Assembly (NCBI GenBank): GCA_943914745.1
Contig: CALUDF010000039.1
Coordinates: 1 to 13,940 of the forward strand
Source: an uncultured Bacteriovorax sp.
GTDB lineage: Bacteria; Bdellovibrionota; Bacteriovoracia; Bacteriovoracales; Bacteriovoracaceae
Reading direction: 5' to 3'
Length of the DNA: 13,940 bases
The notes under the pieces: model-generated
Database searches by the model: none
What the model was told of the DNA's origin: nothing
What the model saw: the letters and a program-made list of their open reading frames with translations, nothing else
Program-made: the position numbers and the translations under genes
In this document: one piece after another, positions 1-7,502 of the stretch
Numbering within the stretch: the first letter of the stretch is position 1
How the letters are laid out: every line of letters starts with the position of its first letter

Positions 1-2064
1 GTACGAAGCTTTACCAGCTGACATCGAACGAAGAATTGTCGAGTAACCGAACATTTCTGAAAGTGGAACAAGAGCGTTGATGATAACGTCACCTGTTTCG
101 TTTGATTCAGAAGCTTGGATGATCCCGCGACGAGAAGAAAGGTCACCAATAACCCCCCCTTGGTACTCATCTGGTGTCTCAACTTCAACTTTCATGATTG
201 GCTCAAGGATAACTGGAGAAGCTGCTTTTACAGCTTGTCTCATCGCCATACGAGAAGCAATACGGAAAGCCAAGTCACTCGAGTCTACATCGTGGTAGCG
301 ACCGTCTTGTAGGTAAACTTCTACGTTGATAAGTGGGAACGCTGCAAGAGGTCCCTTATCCATAACGTCGTTGAATCCTTTTTCACATGAAGCGATGAAT
401 TCGTTAGGGATTGATCCCCCTTTGATTTCGTTATGGAACTGGAAGATTTCCTCTTCGTTTGCTTTCTTATCTTCAGCAAGTGGCTTGATCATCCCGATAA
501 CGTGACCGAACTGACCAGAACCCCCAGTTTGCTTCTTGTGAAGGTAGTCAAACTTAGCTTCTTGTCTGATTGTTTCACGGTAGTTTACCTGAGGAGCACC
601 TACTTGAACGTCACAGTTGTACTCACGCTTTAATCTTTCTACGTAAATCTCAAGGTGAAGCTCTCCCATACCTGCGATACGTGTTTCAGCAGATTCTTCA
701 TCTGTGTAAACGTGGAAAGTCGGGTCTTCTTTCATGAAGCGAGAAAGACCTTTTGAAAGTCTTGTCTGTTGGTCTTTATCTTTAACAGAAATCGAAAGCT
801 CGATAACTGCCGCTGGAACGTGCATACCTTCACATGATAAATGCGTTGGTCCATCTTCTGCTACGAATGTATCCCCTGAAGCACAGTCGATACCGATAAG
901 AGCGATGATGTCTCCAGATCCAACAGTTTCAATGTTCTCTCTGTCGTTAGCGTTCATACGTACGATACGTCCTACGCGAACTTTTTTCTTAGTTCTTGTG
1001 TTAACGATCGTATCGCCTTTATTTAAAGTCCCTTGGTAAATACGAGTGTAAGTTAACTGACCGAACTGCTCGTCAGTAATCTTAAACGCCATACAAACAA
1101 GTGGCTTAGAGTTATTTGGCTCAAGCTCAATCTTCTGGTTTGTGTTGTTGTCGATAGCCTTTGGTCTCGCGCATGTAAGAGGCGATGGAAGGTATCTAGA
1201 AACACCGTTAAGAAGAAGTTGAACACCTTTATTCTTGAAAGCTGATCCCATGAATACTGGAGTAAGCTTAAGAGTTTGAGTACCAATCTTAATAGCGTTG
1301 TGGATTTCTTCTTCAGAAATATCAGCGCCTTCAAGAATTTTTTCAACCATTGCATCGTCGAAGTTAGAAGCAGCATCAAGAAGTTTCTCTCTGAATGTTT
1401 CTACGGCAGCAGTCATATCAGCTGGAACAGCTTCAACTCTGATCTTCTCTCCGTTTTCTCCATCAAAGAAGTAAGCTTGTCTTGTAATAAGATCAACAAC
1501 TCCTTTGAAGTTTTCTTCTGCACCAATTGGTAGCTGCATAAGAACGGCATTGTGGTATAGCTTCTCTCTAAGAGCAGCAACACCTTTATGTGGGTTTGCA
1601 CCCATACGGTCCATCTTGTTTAAGAAGGCCATACGAGGAACAGCGTAACGCTTCATCTGACGGTCAACCGTGATTGACTGAGACTGAACACCAGCTACCG
1701 AACAAAGAACTAGGATAGCTCCATCTAGAACGCGGAGTGAACGCTCAACTTCAACTGTGAAGTCAACGTGGCCCGGAGTATCGATGATGTTAATACGGCA
1801 TTCTTTATCGATGCCTTCAGCATATGTGATACCTTCACCATTTAAGCCTTCCCAAACTACTGTTGTAGCTGCAGAAGTAATCGTGATCCCTTTTTCTTTT
1901 TCAAGTTCCATGTGGTCCATCTTCGCTCCGGCACCACCACCTCTAACGTCTTCGATCTTGTGGATCTTGTTACAGTAGAAAAGAATGCGCTCTGTAAGCG
2001 TCGTCTTTCCCGAGTCGATGTGAGCAGAGATCCCGATGTTTCTGGTCTTCGCCATTAATTTCAT
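1..2064 (-). CDS. fusA: Translation elongation factor G, spdEFG1/mtEFG1-like (C-terminus beyond window)
   Basis: This is the translational GTPase that moves tRNA and mRNA through the ribosome after peptide bond formation. The 688 codons present show the P-loop AHIDSGKT (residues 14-21), DTPGH with the catalytic His (95-99), NKMD (149-152) and the domain IV entry GGSGQFGH (about 514-521). The frame leaves the window at SAGKASY, so roughly 20-25 C-terminal residues are missing. The start is the ATG at 2064, because GGAG lies 8 bases upstream; a second in-frame ATG at 2055 is the alternative. Several signatures differ from ordinary bacterial EF-G: Ser after AHID, VQSQSITVDRQMKRY at 126-140, and HKKQTGGSGQFGHVIG at 509-524. 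These match the spirochaete/delta-proteobacterial and mitochondrial EF-G1 branch, whose Borrelia member is the translocase. The family call is certain; the subfamily is likely. Confidence 0.97.
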   Translation of the reverse strand, partial: MKLMAKTRNIGISAHIDSGKTTLTERILFYCNKIHKIEDVRGGGAGAKMDHMELEKEKGITITSAATTVVWEGLNGEGITYAEGIDKECRINIIDTPGHVDFTVEVERSLRVLDGAILVLCSVAGVQSQSITVDRQMKRYAVPRMAFLNKMDRMGANPHKGVAALREKLYHNAVLMQLPIGAEENFKGVVDLITRQAYFFDGENGEKIRVEAVPADMTAAVETFREKLLDAASNFDDAMVEKILEGADISEEEIHNAIKIGTQTLKLTPVFMGSAFKNKGVQLLLNGVSRYLPSPLTCARPKAIDNNTNQKIELEPNNSKPLVCMAFKITDEQFGQLTYTRIYQGTLNKGDTIVNTRTKKKVRVGRIVRMNANDRENIETVGSGDIIALIGIDCASGDTFVAEDGPTHLSCEGMHVPAAVIELSISVKDKDQQTRLSKGLSRFMKEDPTFHVYTDEESAETRIAGMGELHLEIYVERLKREYNCDVQVGAPQVNYRETIRQEAKFDYLHKKQTGGSGQFGHVIGMIKPLAEDKKANEEEIFQFHNEIKGGSIPNEFIASCEKGFNDVMDKGPLAAFPLINVEVYLQDGRYHDVDSSDLAFRIASRMAMRQAVKAASPVILEPIMKVEVETPDEYQGGVIGDLSSRRGIIQASESNETGDVIINALVPLSEMFGYSTILRSMSAGKASY

Positions 2065-2136
2065 AAATTCATCTCCAAAAAGGTTTATTTACCCTAAAAA
2101 ATTTTTTGAACTTTTTTAAACTTAATTTAAGGGTGA

Positions 2137-2165
2137 ATAATAAGAAATTTAGAGGGATGAGTCAA
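2137..2165 (-). promoter_or_regulatory. Sigma-70-type promoter of fusA
   Basis: Read on the minus strand, TTGACT (2165-2160) and TATTAT (2142-2137) are separated by exactly 17 bases. Transcription should begin near 2130, which gives a leader of about 65 bases before the fusA start. The two hexamers match 5 of 6 consensus bases each, fitting a strongly expressed gene. The leader is very AT-rich. It holds an imperfect inverted repeat, TTTAAGGGT at 2126-2134 against ACCCTAAAA at 2091-2099, which could form a weak 5' stem. Confidence 0.7.
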
Positions 2166-2218
2166 TGAAGTTTTAGCTATAAAGAGGCAAAAAGATTGAA
2201 CAAGGAGCATCAAACAAA

Positions 2219-2247
2219 TTGACAAGTTCACTAAAAATATCTAAAAA
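2219..2247 (+). promoter_or_regulatory. Candidate promoter for the 205-residue protein gene
   Basis: A perfect TTGACA at 2219-2224 is followed after 17 bases by TAAAAA at 2242-2247, which matches 4 of 6 bases of the -10 consensus. It points at the gene starting at 2299 and would give a leader of about 45 bases. The region is so AT-rich that the -10 position is uncertain. Confidence 0.4.
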
Positions 2248-2298
2248 TTTTCGGGTTTCCCAAAAATTAACCCAATTAATAAAAAAGGCTTTTTTCCT

Positions 2299-2916
2299 AT
2301 GAGCGGCGACCTCAGCAAACAAGACTTATACGAAGGCGTTAAAACGCTTATTGAAACCGACGCAGTCCACGTCCACCTTCCCCAACAAAAACTTTTTACC
2401 CTGTTTTCAGTGGGCTTTCAGTACATGCTTTTTGAGTCTACCCGCAAGCCCGGGGCCTATATTATCCGCGTTGAAGACGGCTACCTGGCCGAAAAATTGG
2501 CGAAGAAATCAAAAGATCCGTCCACCAGAAAATTCATGCAGCAGCTTTTGGTAAACCGCAAATTTAAATATGAGAAATCCTTTTTCTACCTGGATTACTT
2601 TCACTTGGGGTCTTGGAACTTAACCAGCGAAATTCCCCGCGACAGAATAAAAGCGGCCCTTATTGTCAAGAATACCTCTTCTAAGCCGATGATGGAAATT
2701 GATCTCGAAGGCGAAGCTGACACCTCGGTTATTGATACAATCAAAAACCACGATTACTTAAAAATGCTGATGGAATTCGTTCCGCGCACAATCACCATTG
2801 CCTTTGAGGAAAATTTCGATGGCACGACTCCCGTCGCTTTCCCTTTCATCAAGAAAGAAAAGGAAAAAACGGTTTCAGGTGTGACGATCAATACAGACAT
2901 GGACTGGGACGATTAG
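2299..2916 (+). CDS. Protein of unknown function, 205 residues
   Basis: I do not recognise this family. The protein has no signal peptide and no clear membrane segment, so it is probably cytoplasmic. It is a mixed alpha/beta sequence with aromatic-rich stretches (FQYMLFES near 36-43, FFYLDYFHLGSW near 95-106), a basic KKEKEK patch near 185-190 and a very acidic end (DMDWDD). The ATG at 2299 has AGG 10 bases upstream, a modest ribosome site. Only two bases separate its stop from the stop of the converging gene on the other strand, and no hairpin terminator is visible between them. The frame is long, begins behind a candidate promoter and uses the same codon style as its neighbours, so it is very likely real. 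It stands alone, so context gives no role. Confidence 0.85.
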   Translation: MSGDLSKQDLYEGVKTLIETDAVHVHLPQQKLFTLFSVGFQYMLFESTRKPGAYIIRVEDGYLAEKLAKKSKDPSTRKFMQQLLVNRKFKYEKSFFYLDYFHLGSWNLTSEIPRDRIKAALIVKNTSSKPMMEIDLEGEADTSVIDTIKNHDYLKMLMEFVPRTITIAFEENFDGTTPVAFPFIKKEKEKTVSGVTINTDMDWDD

Positions 2917-2918
2917 AG

Positions 2919-5279
2919 CTATAAATCAGGAAAGGCCCTCTTCATAAATTTCTGATAGCGCTGATGGATGATATCAAAAAGCTCACTTTCTTTGGGATGA
3001 ATACTGGTATTTCCAAAATTGAACTCGTCTTCTTTTTCGCGCTTTATGAAACTCATGTCCGGCCCGCTTCTATGGACTTCGCTCGCTCCAAGTTTAGCGA
3101 TAAGAAGATCTAAAACACGCACTTCTTCCTCATTGATTTTTGCCTGTTTTTTTACTCTGTCCTCTTTTTTTGCCACTGGCATCCTGGCATAACTCTGGGC
3201 CTTGGGATTAAGTCCGGCATTCATCTCGGCCTGATCTTCGGGCGAGAGCTTAGAGAAAAACGTGGAGAAGTGACTTACCTCTTCATTGACCTTGGCCCTT
3301 TCATAATCGCTATAGTTAGAATTTTTTGCCCGGGACTTCTCCATCCCTTTTTTAAAGACTTGATCCCTAAAGGAAGTCAGCGCTGGCCGGTACTGAGTAA
3401 GGGCACTTGAAACCGAATTTTCTTGGGCGCCATTATTGGCCTTGATTGCTTGGTAATAAGACTCATAGAGACCTAAGTACTGATTGAGAATTTTAGTGTT
3501 GGCATTCGTCCCGCGAGGAAAACTCATCGGTGGACAGGATTTTTTCTCCACGCACGAGATGTCTTGAATTCGGGTTAAGACGTAAACCGCCGGCATGTTT
3601 TGAGCAAAAACTTCCGGAATAAAAAAAGCCCAGAAAGAGGTTTTTTCTTCCACCTCTATTTTTGTGTTCTCTATTGGAGTCTCTTCTATCTTCTCAACAC
3701 TCTTTTCTTCCGTTTTATTTTTAAACTTGGCCGAGAGATCTGCTTCAAATTTTTGCACGAGGGATTTTGTCTCATCATCCATGCTCTGCACTTTTCCCTT
3801 GATGGATTTCAAATAAGCTTCGGCCTCATCCAGGGTCATCTCAGTGATGAGTTTATCAGAGTTCACGCCCATTTTGAGGGCCAGTTTTTGAAAACGTAAA
3901 GCATCGCTCTGACTAATGAAGCTTAGGCCAAGAGTGCTTTTGGCGGCCTTTTGCAAATCATTGATCATAAGATCGATGCGAGCTAATTTCTTTTCTAACT
4001 CCATCGCCGAGTCTTCAAAAAGCTTTCCGGCACCAAAGGCGAGGGCGCCCTGAGCGCCAAAAACAACCGCGCGCGAAGTTCCACTGGCAATAATGGATTT
4101 TAGAAAACCCATCTGCCATCCGGCCATGTAGGCCACGATATTCGTGGCGAGTCCCCCGGCAATGCCGAGCTTGTCGAGGTCCAGGATCCAGTCAGCGGCC
4201 TTATTGTCTTTAAGGGAAGCCGCGACGGTGACTTTTTTTGTGTCCTTTTGTGCCTCAGCTTGTGCCAGCGCCGAACTAAGTAGAGTGGACTCAATAATAC
4301 TCATGGCACCTTTTAACATCATTGACGTCACCGGAACACTCTTTAATTTTTCGTATTCCACAGGAGAGAGTGCGCGCTTTGATCCAAACTTCAGCGACTC
4401 CCATTCATAATACCTGGCCCACTTGTCTTCATAACTTTTGGCCTCATCGATGAGTTTTGCGTATCGAGTGTCTAAATCGCGGGAGAAGTTAATCTTCTCA
4501 ATCCCTGAAGCCTCAGCGACACAAGCGCCTCCTCCACTAAACCAATCCATTTGCTCTGCTGCGGCCACTGCCGAAGCGGCCAAAAAACCGGCGCTCACGA
4601 CTTTGGCGTTTTTTGCTTTTTTCTTAAGGGCCACGACTGCATGATCAATCGTGTTTTTGTAGGCCTTGATATAGCCGACTTGCTCATCTGCTTTTTGCTC
4701 AAGCATCTTGGAGTTTTCTTTGATGCTCTTGGTTTTATCAACATCCAGGTTCACGACTTCGATTTCGGCGAGCTGTGAGGCCTTGAGAACTTTGACGTTT
4801 CTCATCTCTTGTAAAACGTAAACGGCCGCGGAGCCGGCGTAAATGACGGCCGAAGGCTTCGTTTTACAAACCATGATCGCCTGAGGGGCAATCAAAGTTG
4901 CGGCAAAAAGCGAGATGGTCGATGTGATATAAGCGGCCCCAAGTTTGATGGCATCTTTTTTCAGCTCATCTTTTTCGCCTTCGGCAAACGCGCGCATCTC
5001 TTTGAGCTTGGGCTCAATCTTGCCATCAACGACTTGCTGGAATTTTTCCTTCGCCTCTTCTTTTAAGACTTCTTTTTGTGCTTCAAGCTTTTCTTCAAGA
5101 GTGTTTTTTAATTCATCAGTGCTTAGATTTTTAATCTCTGTCTCTGACAATCCCAATTTTTTTACCGCGAGCACCTCTGCTTCGGAGAGACTAGAGATCT
5201 CAACCCCGAGCGAGAGCTGGGAAAAAAGAAGAGAGTAAATAAGCACGATGCTCTTTAAAAGTTTGATAACTTCCCTCAT
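2919..5279 (-). CDS. Large exported coiled-coil protein of unknown function
   Basis: This 786-residue protein matches no family I can name. It opens with a signal peptide (KLLKSIVLIYSLLFSQLSLG, residues 6-25), followed by a Glu/Lys-rich, probably coiled-coil stretch (about 31-110). Hydrophobic Ala/Gly-rich segments lie at about 111-137, 144-156, 226-242, 371-388 and 400-417. A second charged helical region (about 420-545) follows, then a short hydrophobic run ending in VFAQN (548-561), and a hydrophilic C-terminal part with Cys576 and Cys582. It is probably an envelope protein held in or facing the inner membrane. The ATG at 5279 has no recognisable Shine-Dalgarno sequence; GAGGGAAG lies inside the first codons. 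It is transcribed divergently from motA. The hydrophobic segments interrupting a coiled-coil protein suggest a membrane-shaping or scaffold role, but that is speculation. Confidence 0.9.
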   Translation of the reverse strand: MREVIKLLKSIVLIYSLLFSQLSLGVEISSLSEAEVLAVKKLGLSETEIKNLSTDELKNTLEEKLEAQKEVLKEEAKEKFQQVVDGKIEPKLKEMRAFAEGEKDELKKDAIKLGAAYITSTISLFAATLIAPQAIMVCKTKPSAVIYAGSAAVYVLQEMRNVKVLKASQLAEIEVVNLDVDKTKSIKENSKMLEQKADEQVGYIKAYKNTIDHAVVALKKKAKNAKVVSAGFLAASAVAAAEQMDWFSGGGACVAEASGIEKINFSRDLDTRYAKLIDEAKSYEDKWARYYEWESLKFGSKRALSPVEYEKLKSVPVTSMMLKGAMSIIESTLLSSALAQAEAQKDTKKVTVAASLKDNKAADWILDLDKLGIAGGLATNIVAYMAGWQMGFLKSIIASGTSRAVVFGAQGALAFGAGKLFEDSAMELEKKLARIDLMINDLQKAAKSTLGLSFISQSDALRFQKLALKMGVNSDKLITEMTLDEAEAYLKSIKGKVQSMDDETKSLVQKFEADLSAKFKNKTEEKSVEKIEETPIENTKIEVEEKTSFWAFFIPEVFAQNMPAVYVLTRIQDISCVEKKSCPPMSFPRGTNANTKILNQYLGLYESYYQAIKANNGAQENSVSSALTQYRPALTSFRDQVFKKGMEKSRAKNSNYSDYERAKVNEEVSHFSTFFSKLSPEDQAEMNAGLNPKAQSYARMPVAKKEDRVKKQAKINEEEVRVLDLLIAKLGASEVHRSGPDMSFIKREKEDEFNFGNTSIHPKESELFDIIHQRYQKFMKRAFPDL

Positions 5280-5412
5280 TCATTTCTAAAAATAACAGAG
5301 TTCAACACTCGGAGGATGCGCTTAATTTCTTAATAATTGGTTAAAAGACTATCGACAATTGCCCGACTAAACTTAAACACTATTAAACAAGAACTTCTAA
5401 GTGCACATAAAT

Positions 5413-5439
5413 TAAAGATTCAAAATGAACTTTCGATAA
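5413..5439 (+). promoter_or_regulatory. FliA (sigma-28) type flagellar promoter of motAB
   Basis: TAAAGATT (5413-5420) and TTCGATAA (5432-5439) are separated by 11 bases. This is the exact spacing of the E. coli FliA consensus (TAAAGTTT, 11 bases, GCCGATAA), with 7 of 8 and 6 of 8 bases matching. Transcription would begin near 5446, leaving a leader of about 19 bases that carries the motA ribosome site. The downstream genes are the flagellar stator pair, a classic FliA target, which supports the call. Confidence 0.75.
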
Positions 5440-5454
5440 GATAGCAAATCATTT

Positions 5455-5459
5455 GGAGG
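5455..5459 (+). promoter_or_regulatory. Ribosome binding site that fixes the motA start
   Basis: A full GGAGG lies 5 bases before the ATG at 5465. It overlaps the in-frame TTG at 5453, so that TTG cannot be the start and the protein begins MFTIVGAVV, as MotA proteins normally do. Confidence 0.85.
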
Positions 5460-5464
5460 ATTTT

Positions 5465-6322
5465 ATGTTCACTATAGTGGGTGCAGTCGTTACTACAGTC
5501 TGTGTTATCATGGGATACGTTCTTCACCATGGTAACTTGGCGATTCTTTGGCAGCCAACTGAGGTTCTCATCATCGGTGGTGCCGCTGTTGGGTCTCTCG
5601 TCATGGCCAACAATCCATTTGTTATTAAAGCGATGCTTGCAAAATGTATCCAGGCCTTAAAAGGAACCGGGATTTCAAAGGCCGCTTACATCGAACTTCT
5701 TCAGTGCATGTTCGAGCTCATCAAGATGGCCTCAGCTAACCCGATTTCAATCGAACCTCACGTTGAAAACCCGGAAGGCTCAGAAATTTTTAAACGCTAC
5801 CCGGCCGTTTTACACAATCACCACGCTATTGATTTTATCTGCGACACACTAAAAGTTCAGATCGCTTCCTCTCTTTCTCCATACGATTTGGAAGATTTGA
5901 TGAACTCTGACTTAGATATCGTAACGGAAGAAGAGCACGTTTTAGTCGGTGGTATCAACCGCGTATCGGACGCCATGCCAGGGCTAGGGATCGTTGCCGC
6001 GGTTCTCGGGGTTGTTATCACCATGGGTAAGCTGACTCAAGGTAAGGAAGTCATCGGTATGTCGGTTGCGGCCGCTCTGGTAGGAACGTTCCTCGGAATT
6101 CTTTTCTCTTACGGTTACCTGCAACCACTAGCTGCAAAAGTTGAATCGAACCTAAAAGAAGAAATGCGTTTTATGATCACGGCTAAAATTTGTCTTCTCG
6201 CTTTTTCAAAAGGCGTGAACGCCAAAGTTTGTGCTGAATTTGGTAGAAGAAGTATCCCAACGGAATTCCGCCCGACATTCAAGGAAGTGGATGAAGCGAC
6301 GGCTAACGCTGGTAAGAAGTAG
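5465..6322 (+). CDS. motA: Flagellar motor stator protein MotA
   Basis: MotA forms the proton channel of the flagellar stator with MotB and pushes on the rotor protein FliG. The 285-residue product has the family layout: two membrane helices at about 1-21 and 32-50, a large cytoplasmic loop with ENPEGSEIF (101-109), then helices at about 168-188 and 198-220. The two prolines needed for torque coupling are present: Pro172 in DAMPGLGIVAAVLGVV and Pro221 in the GTFLGILFSYGYLQPLA stretch. The similarity is to the proton-driven enterobacterial type rather than the sodium-driven PomA type. The start is the ATG at 5465, set by the GGAGG just before it. It lies 43 bases ahead of motB, so the two are one operon, under a sigma-28-type promoter. 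Confidence 0.97.
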   Translation: MFTIVGAVVTTVCVIMGYVLHHGNLAILWQPTEVLIIGGAAVGSLVMANNPFVIKAMLAKCIQALKGTGISKAAYIELLQCMFELIKMASANPISIEPHVENPEGSEIFKRYPAVLHNHHAIDFICDTLKVQIASSLSPYDLEDLMNSDLDIVTEEEHVLVGGINRVSDAMPGLGIVAAVLGVVITMGKLTQGKEVIGMSVAAALVGTFLGILFSYGYLQPLAAKVESNLKEEMRFMITAKICLLAFSKGVNAKVCAEFGRRSIPTEFRPTFKEVDEATANAGKK

Positions 6323-6365
6323 ATTGTAAAAAAAATTTGAATCATACTGAAAAAGGAATTTCATT

Positions 6366-7130
6366 ATGGCAGACGAAAAAGCGCCTATTATCATTAAGAG
6401 AATTAATAAAGGACACGGTGGTGCTCACGGTGGTGCCTGGAAAGTAGCCTTCGCGGACTTCATGACTGCGATGATGGCCTTCTTCCTGGTTATGTGGCTG
6501 ATGGGTGCCGACGAGTCGACAAAAGCGGCGATCGCCGATTATTTTACCACCGCAACTATTTTTAAGGGTGGATCAGACTCAGTAGGAAAAATTGGTAGTA
6601 CGCCGAATACTTCGTATTCAGTGCTTAACGGACAAGAAGGCGGGTTCGACCAGGCCGATGTAACAGAGCCAGCTCGTCCCCGCCCCGTTTACCTTCAAGA
6701 GCACAAAGTTTTATCAAAACTGGTGGATGAACTCTTTGATGGTAACGCCTTCTCCGCCGATTACAACTCGGATTATTTAAAGTTTGCGATTCCTGGAAAC
6801 ATTGTCTTCCAGTTTGGCTCGACGGAAATTTCCTACGAAGGAAAAAACTATCTCAAAAAATTATCTGACGTCTTTAGGGACTATGAGGGGTCTGTCTCCA
6901 TTATCGGCCACACTGAAAAGGGCGAAGGCTCAACTGAGCAAGACAACTGGGACCTCTCTTTTAAGCGCGCCATGGCCATTAGAAACTCTCTGATTAAAGA
7001 CTTCGGGGTTATGCCGGATAAACTCATCCCCGTGGCCCAATCGAGTGCCGTAAGGTCTTCAGAAGAGGAAGAAAAAGGGATAAACGTTAACCGTAGAGTT
7101 GAGTTTATCTTAAGACACCGAAATTTTTAG
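6366..7130 (+). CDS. motB: Flagellar motor stator protein MotB
   Basis: MotB completes the stator: one membrane helix lines the proton path and an OmpA-like periplasmic domain anchors the complex to peptidoglycan. The 254-residue product starts with a short basic cytoplasmic tail, then the hallmark HGGAWKVAFADFMTAMMAFF with the proton-binding Asp at residue 31. A linker and plug region follow, with the OmpA-like domain from about 145 (GNIVFQFGSTEI). Peptidoglycan-contact elements visible are GHTE (181-184), NWDLSFKRA (194-202) and NRRVEF (242-247). Most relatives have GHTD here, so this one has Glu for Asp; the usual GYG motif is also altered (VAQSSA, 223-228). An AAGGA ribosome site precedes the ATG. 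No terminator is visible after the stop. Confidence 0.96.
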   Translation: MADEKAPIIIKRINKGHGGAHGGAWKVAFADFMTAMMAFFLVMWLMGADESTKAAIADYFTTATIFKGGSDSVGKIGSTPNTSYSVLNGQEGGFDQADVTEPARPRPVYLQEHKVLSKLVDELFDGNAFSADYNSDYLKFAIPGNIVFQFGSTEISYEGKNYLKKLSDVFRDYEGSVSIIGHTEKGEGSTEQDNWDLSFKRAMAIRNSLIKDFGVMPDKLIPVAQSSAVRSSEEEEKGINVNRRVEFILRHRNF

Positions 7131-7139
7131 CGAGAATAC

Positions 7140-7167
7140 TAAAGTTTTTTATTCAGGTATCCGATAA
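7140..7167 (+). promoter_or_regulatory. FliA-like promoter ahead of the 86-residue protein gene
   Basis: TAAAGTTT (7140-7147) matches the FliA -35 element at all 8 bases, and TCCGATAA (7160-7167) matches the -10 element at 7 of 8. The spacer is 12 bases rather than 11, which may weaken the promoter. Transcription would begin near 7174, in the spacer after motB. Read-through from motB is the alternative way to express the next gene. Confidence 0.55.
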
Positions 7168-7172
7168 GCTCT

Positions 7173-7194
7173 CATCAGTGTCTAATCGCTGATG
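7173..7194 (+). other. Hairpin at the predicted 5' end of the small-gene transcript
   Basis: CATCAGTG (7173-7180) pairs with CGCTGATG (7187-7194) to give an 8-base-pair stem with one U-G pair and a 6-base loop. It begins almost exactly where the FliA-like promoter would start transcription and ends 5 bases before the AAGGGG ribosome site. There is no T-run after it, so it is not a terminator. A 5'-end stem of this kind can protect a messenger from decay. Confidence 0.5.
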
Positions 7195-7210
7195 TACATA
7201 AGGGGCTTAT

Positions 7211-7471
7211 ATGGATCGCGACAGTTTTATCACTACTCTCATCGCTCAGTACAAAGAGGAAATCGAAGAGATCCTCGTTGAATGTGAGCACGTCTACCGC
7301 TCAACCATTGACTATGAAATGCTCGACGGAAAAGTCGAAGAGCTCATGAGATGCGCTAAGGTTGATGGACTCGAAGAAAAAATTGTGTGGGACCTCCTCC
7401 ACTACAGAATCCCTTCATATGTAAACTATATGAATTCTAAGGGCATGAAGACTAGTAAAAAAGCGGCCTAG
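7211..7471 (+). CDS. Small protein of unknown function, possible flagellar regulon member
   Basis: The 86-residue product belongs to no family I recognise. It is predicted to be mostly helical, with an acidic first half (EEIEEILVECEH near 16-27), two cysteines (about 25 and 48) and a basic tail (SKGMKTSKKAA). There is no signal peptide or membrane segment, so it should be cytoplasmic. AAGGGG at 7200-7205 lies 5 bases before the ATG, a strong ribosome site. It sits 80 bases behind motB and has its own FliA-like promoter, so a role in motility control or stator assembly is a reasonable guess. Its stop codon is also the first arm of an inverted repeat that runs into the next gene, which suggests translation of the two is linked. 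Confidence 0.85.
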   Translation: MDRDSFITTLIAQYKEEIEEILVECEHVYRSTIDYEMLDGKVEELMRCAKVDGLEEKIVWDLLHYRIPSYVNYMNSKGMKTSKKAA

Positions 7472-7502
7472 GATTTATACTCGTATCAAAAAGAAAATCC
7501 TA
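7469..7502 (+). repeat. Inverted repeat starting at the small-gene stop codon
   Basis: TAGGATTT (7469-7476) and AAATCCTA (7495-7502) are perfect 8-base complements. The first three bases of the left arm are the TAG stop of the 86-residue gene. The loop contains the left arm of the second repeat at 7480-7525, so the two stems interlock. See that entry for the possible function. Confidence 0.75.

Noticed and set aside
77..1601. Several 60-110-codon frames on both strands
   Set aside because: They are out-of-frame readings of fusA, whose own frame encodes continuous EF-G.
3600..3899. 99-codon open frame on the plus strand
   Set aside because: It is antisense to the large exported protein, which has a signal peptide and a coherent sequence over 786 codons.
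5453..5464. In-frame TTG that would lengthen MotA by four residues
   Set aside because: It overlaps the GGAGG ribosome site of the ATG at 5465, and MotA proteins normally begin at that ATG.
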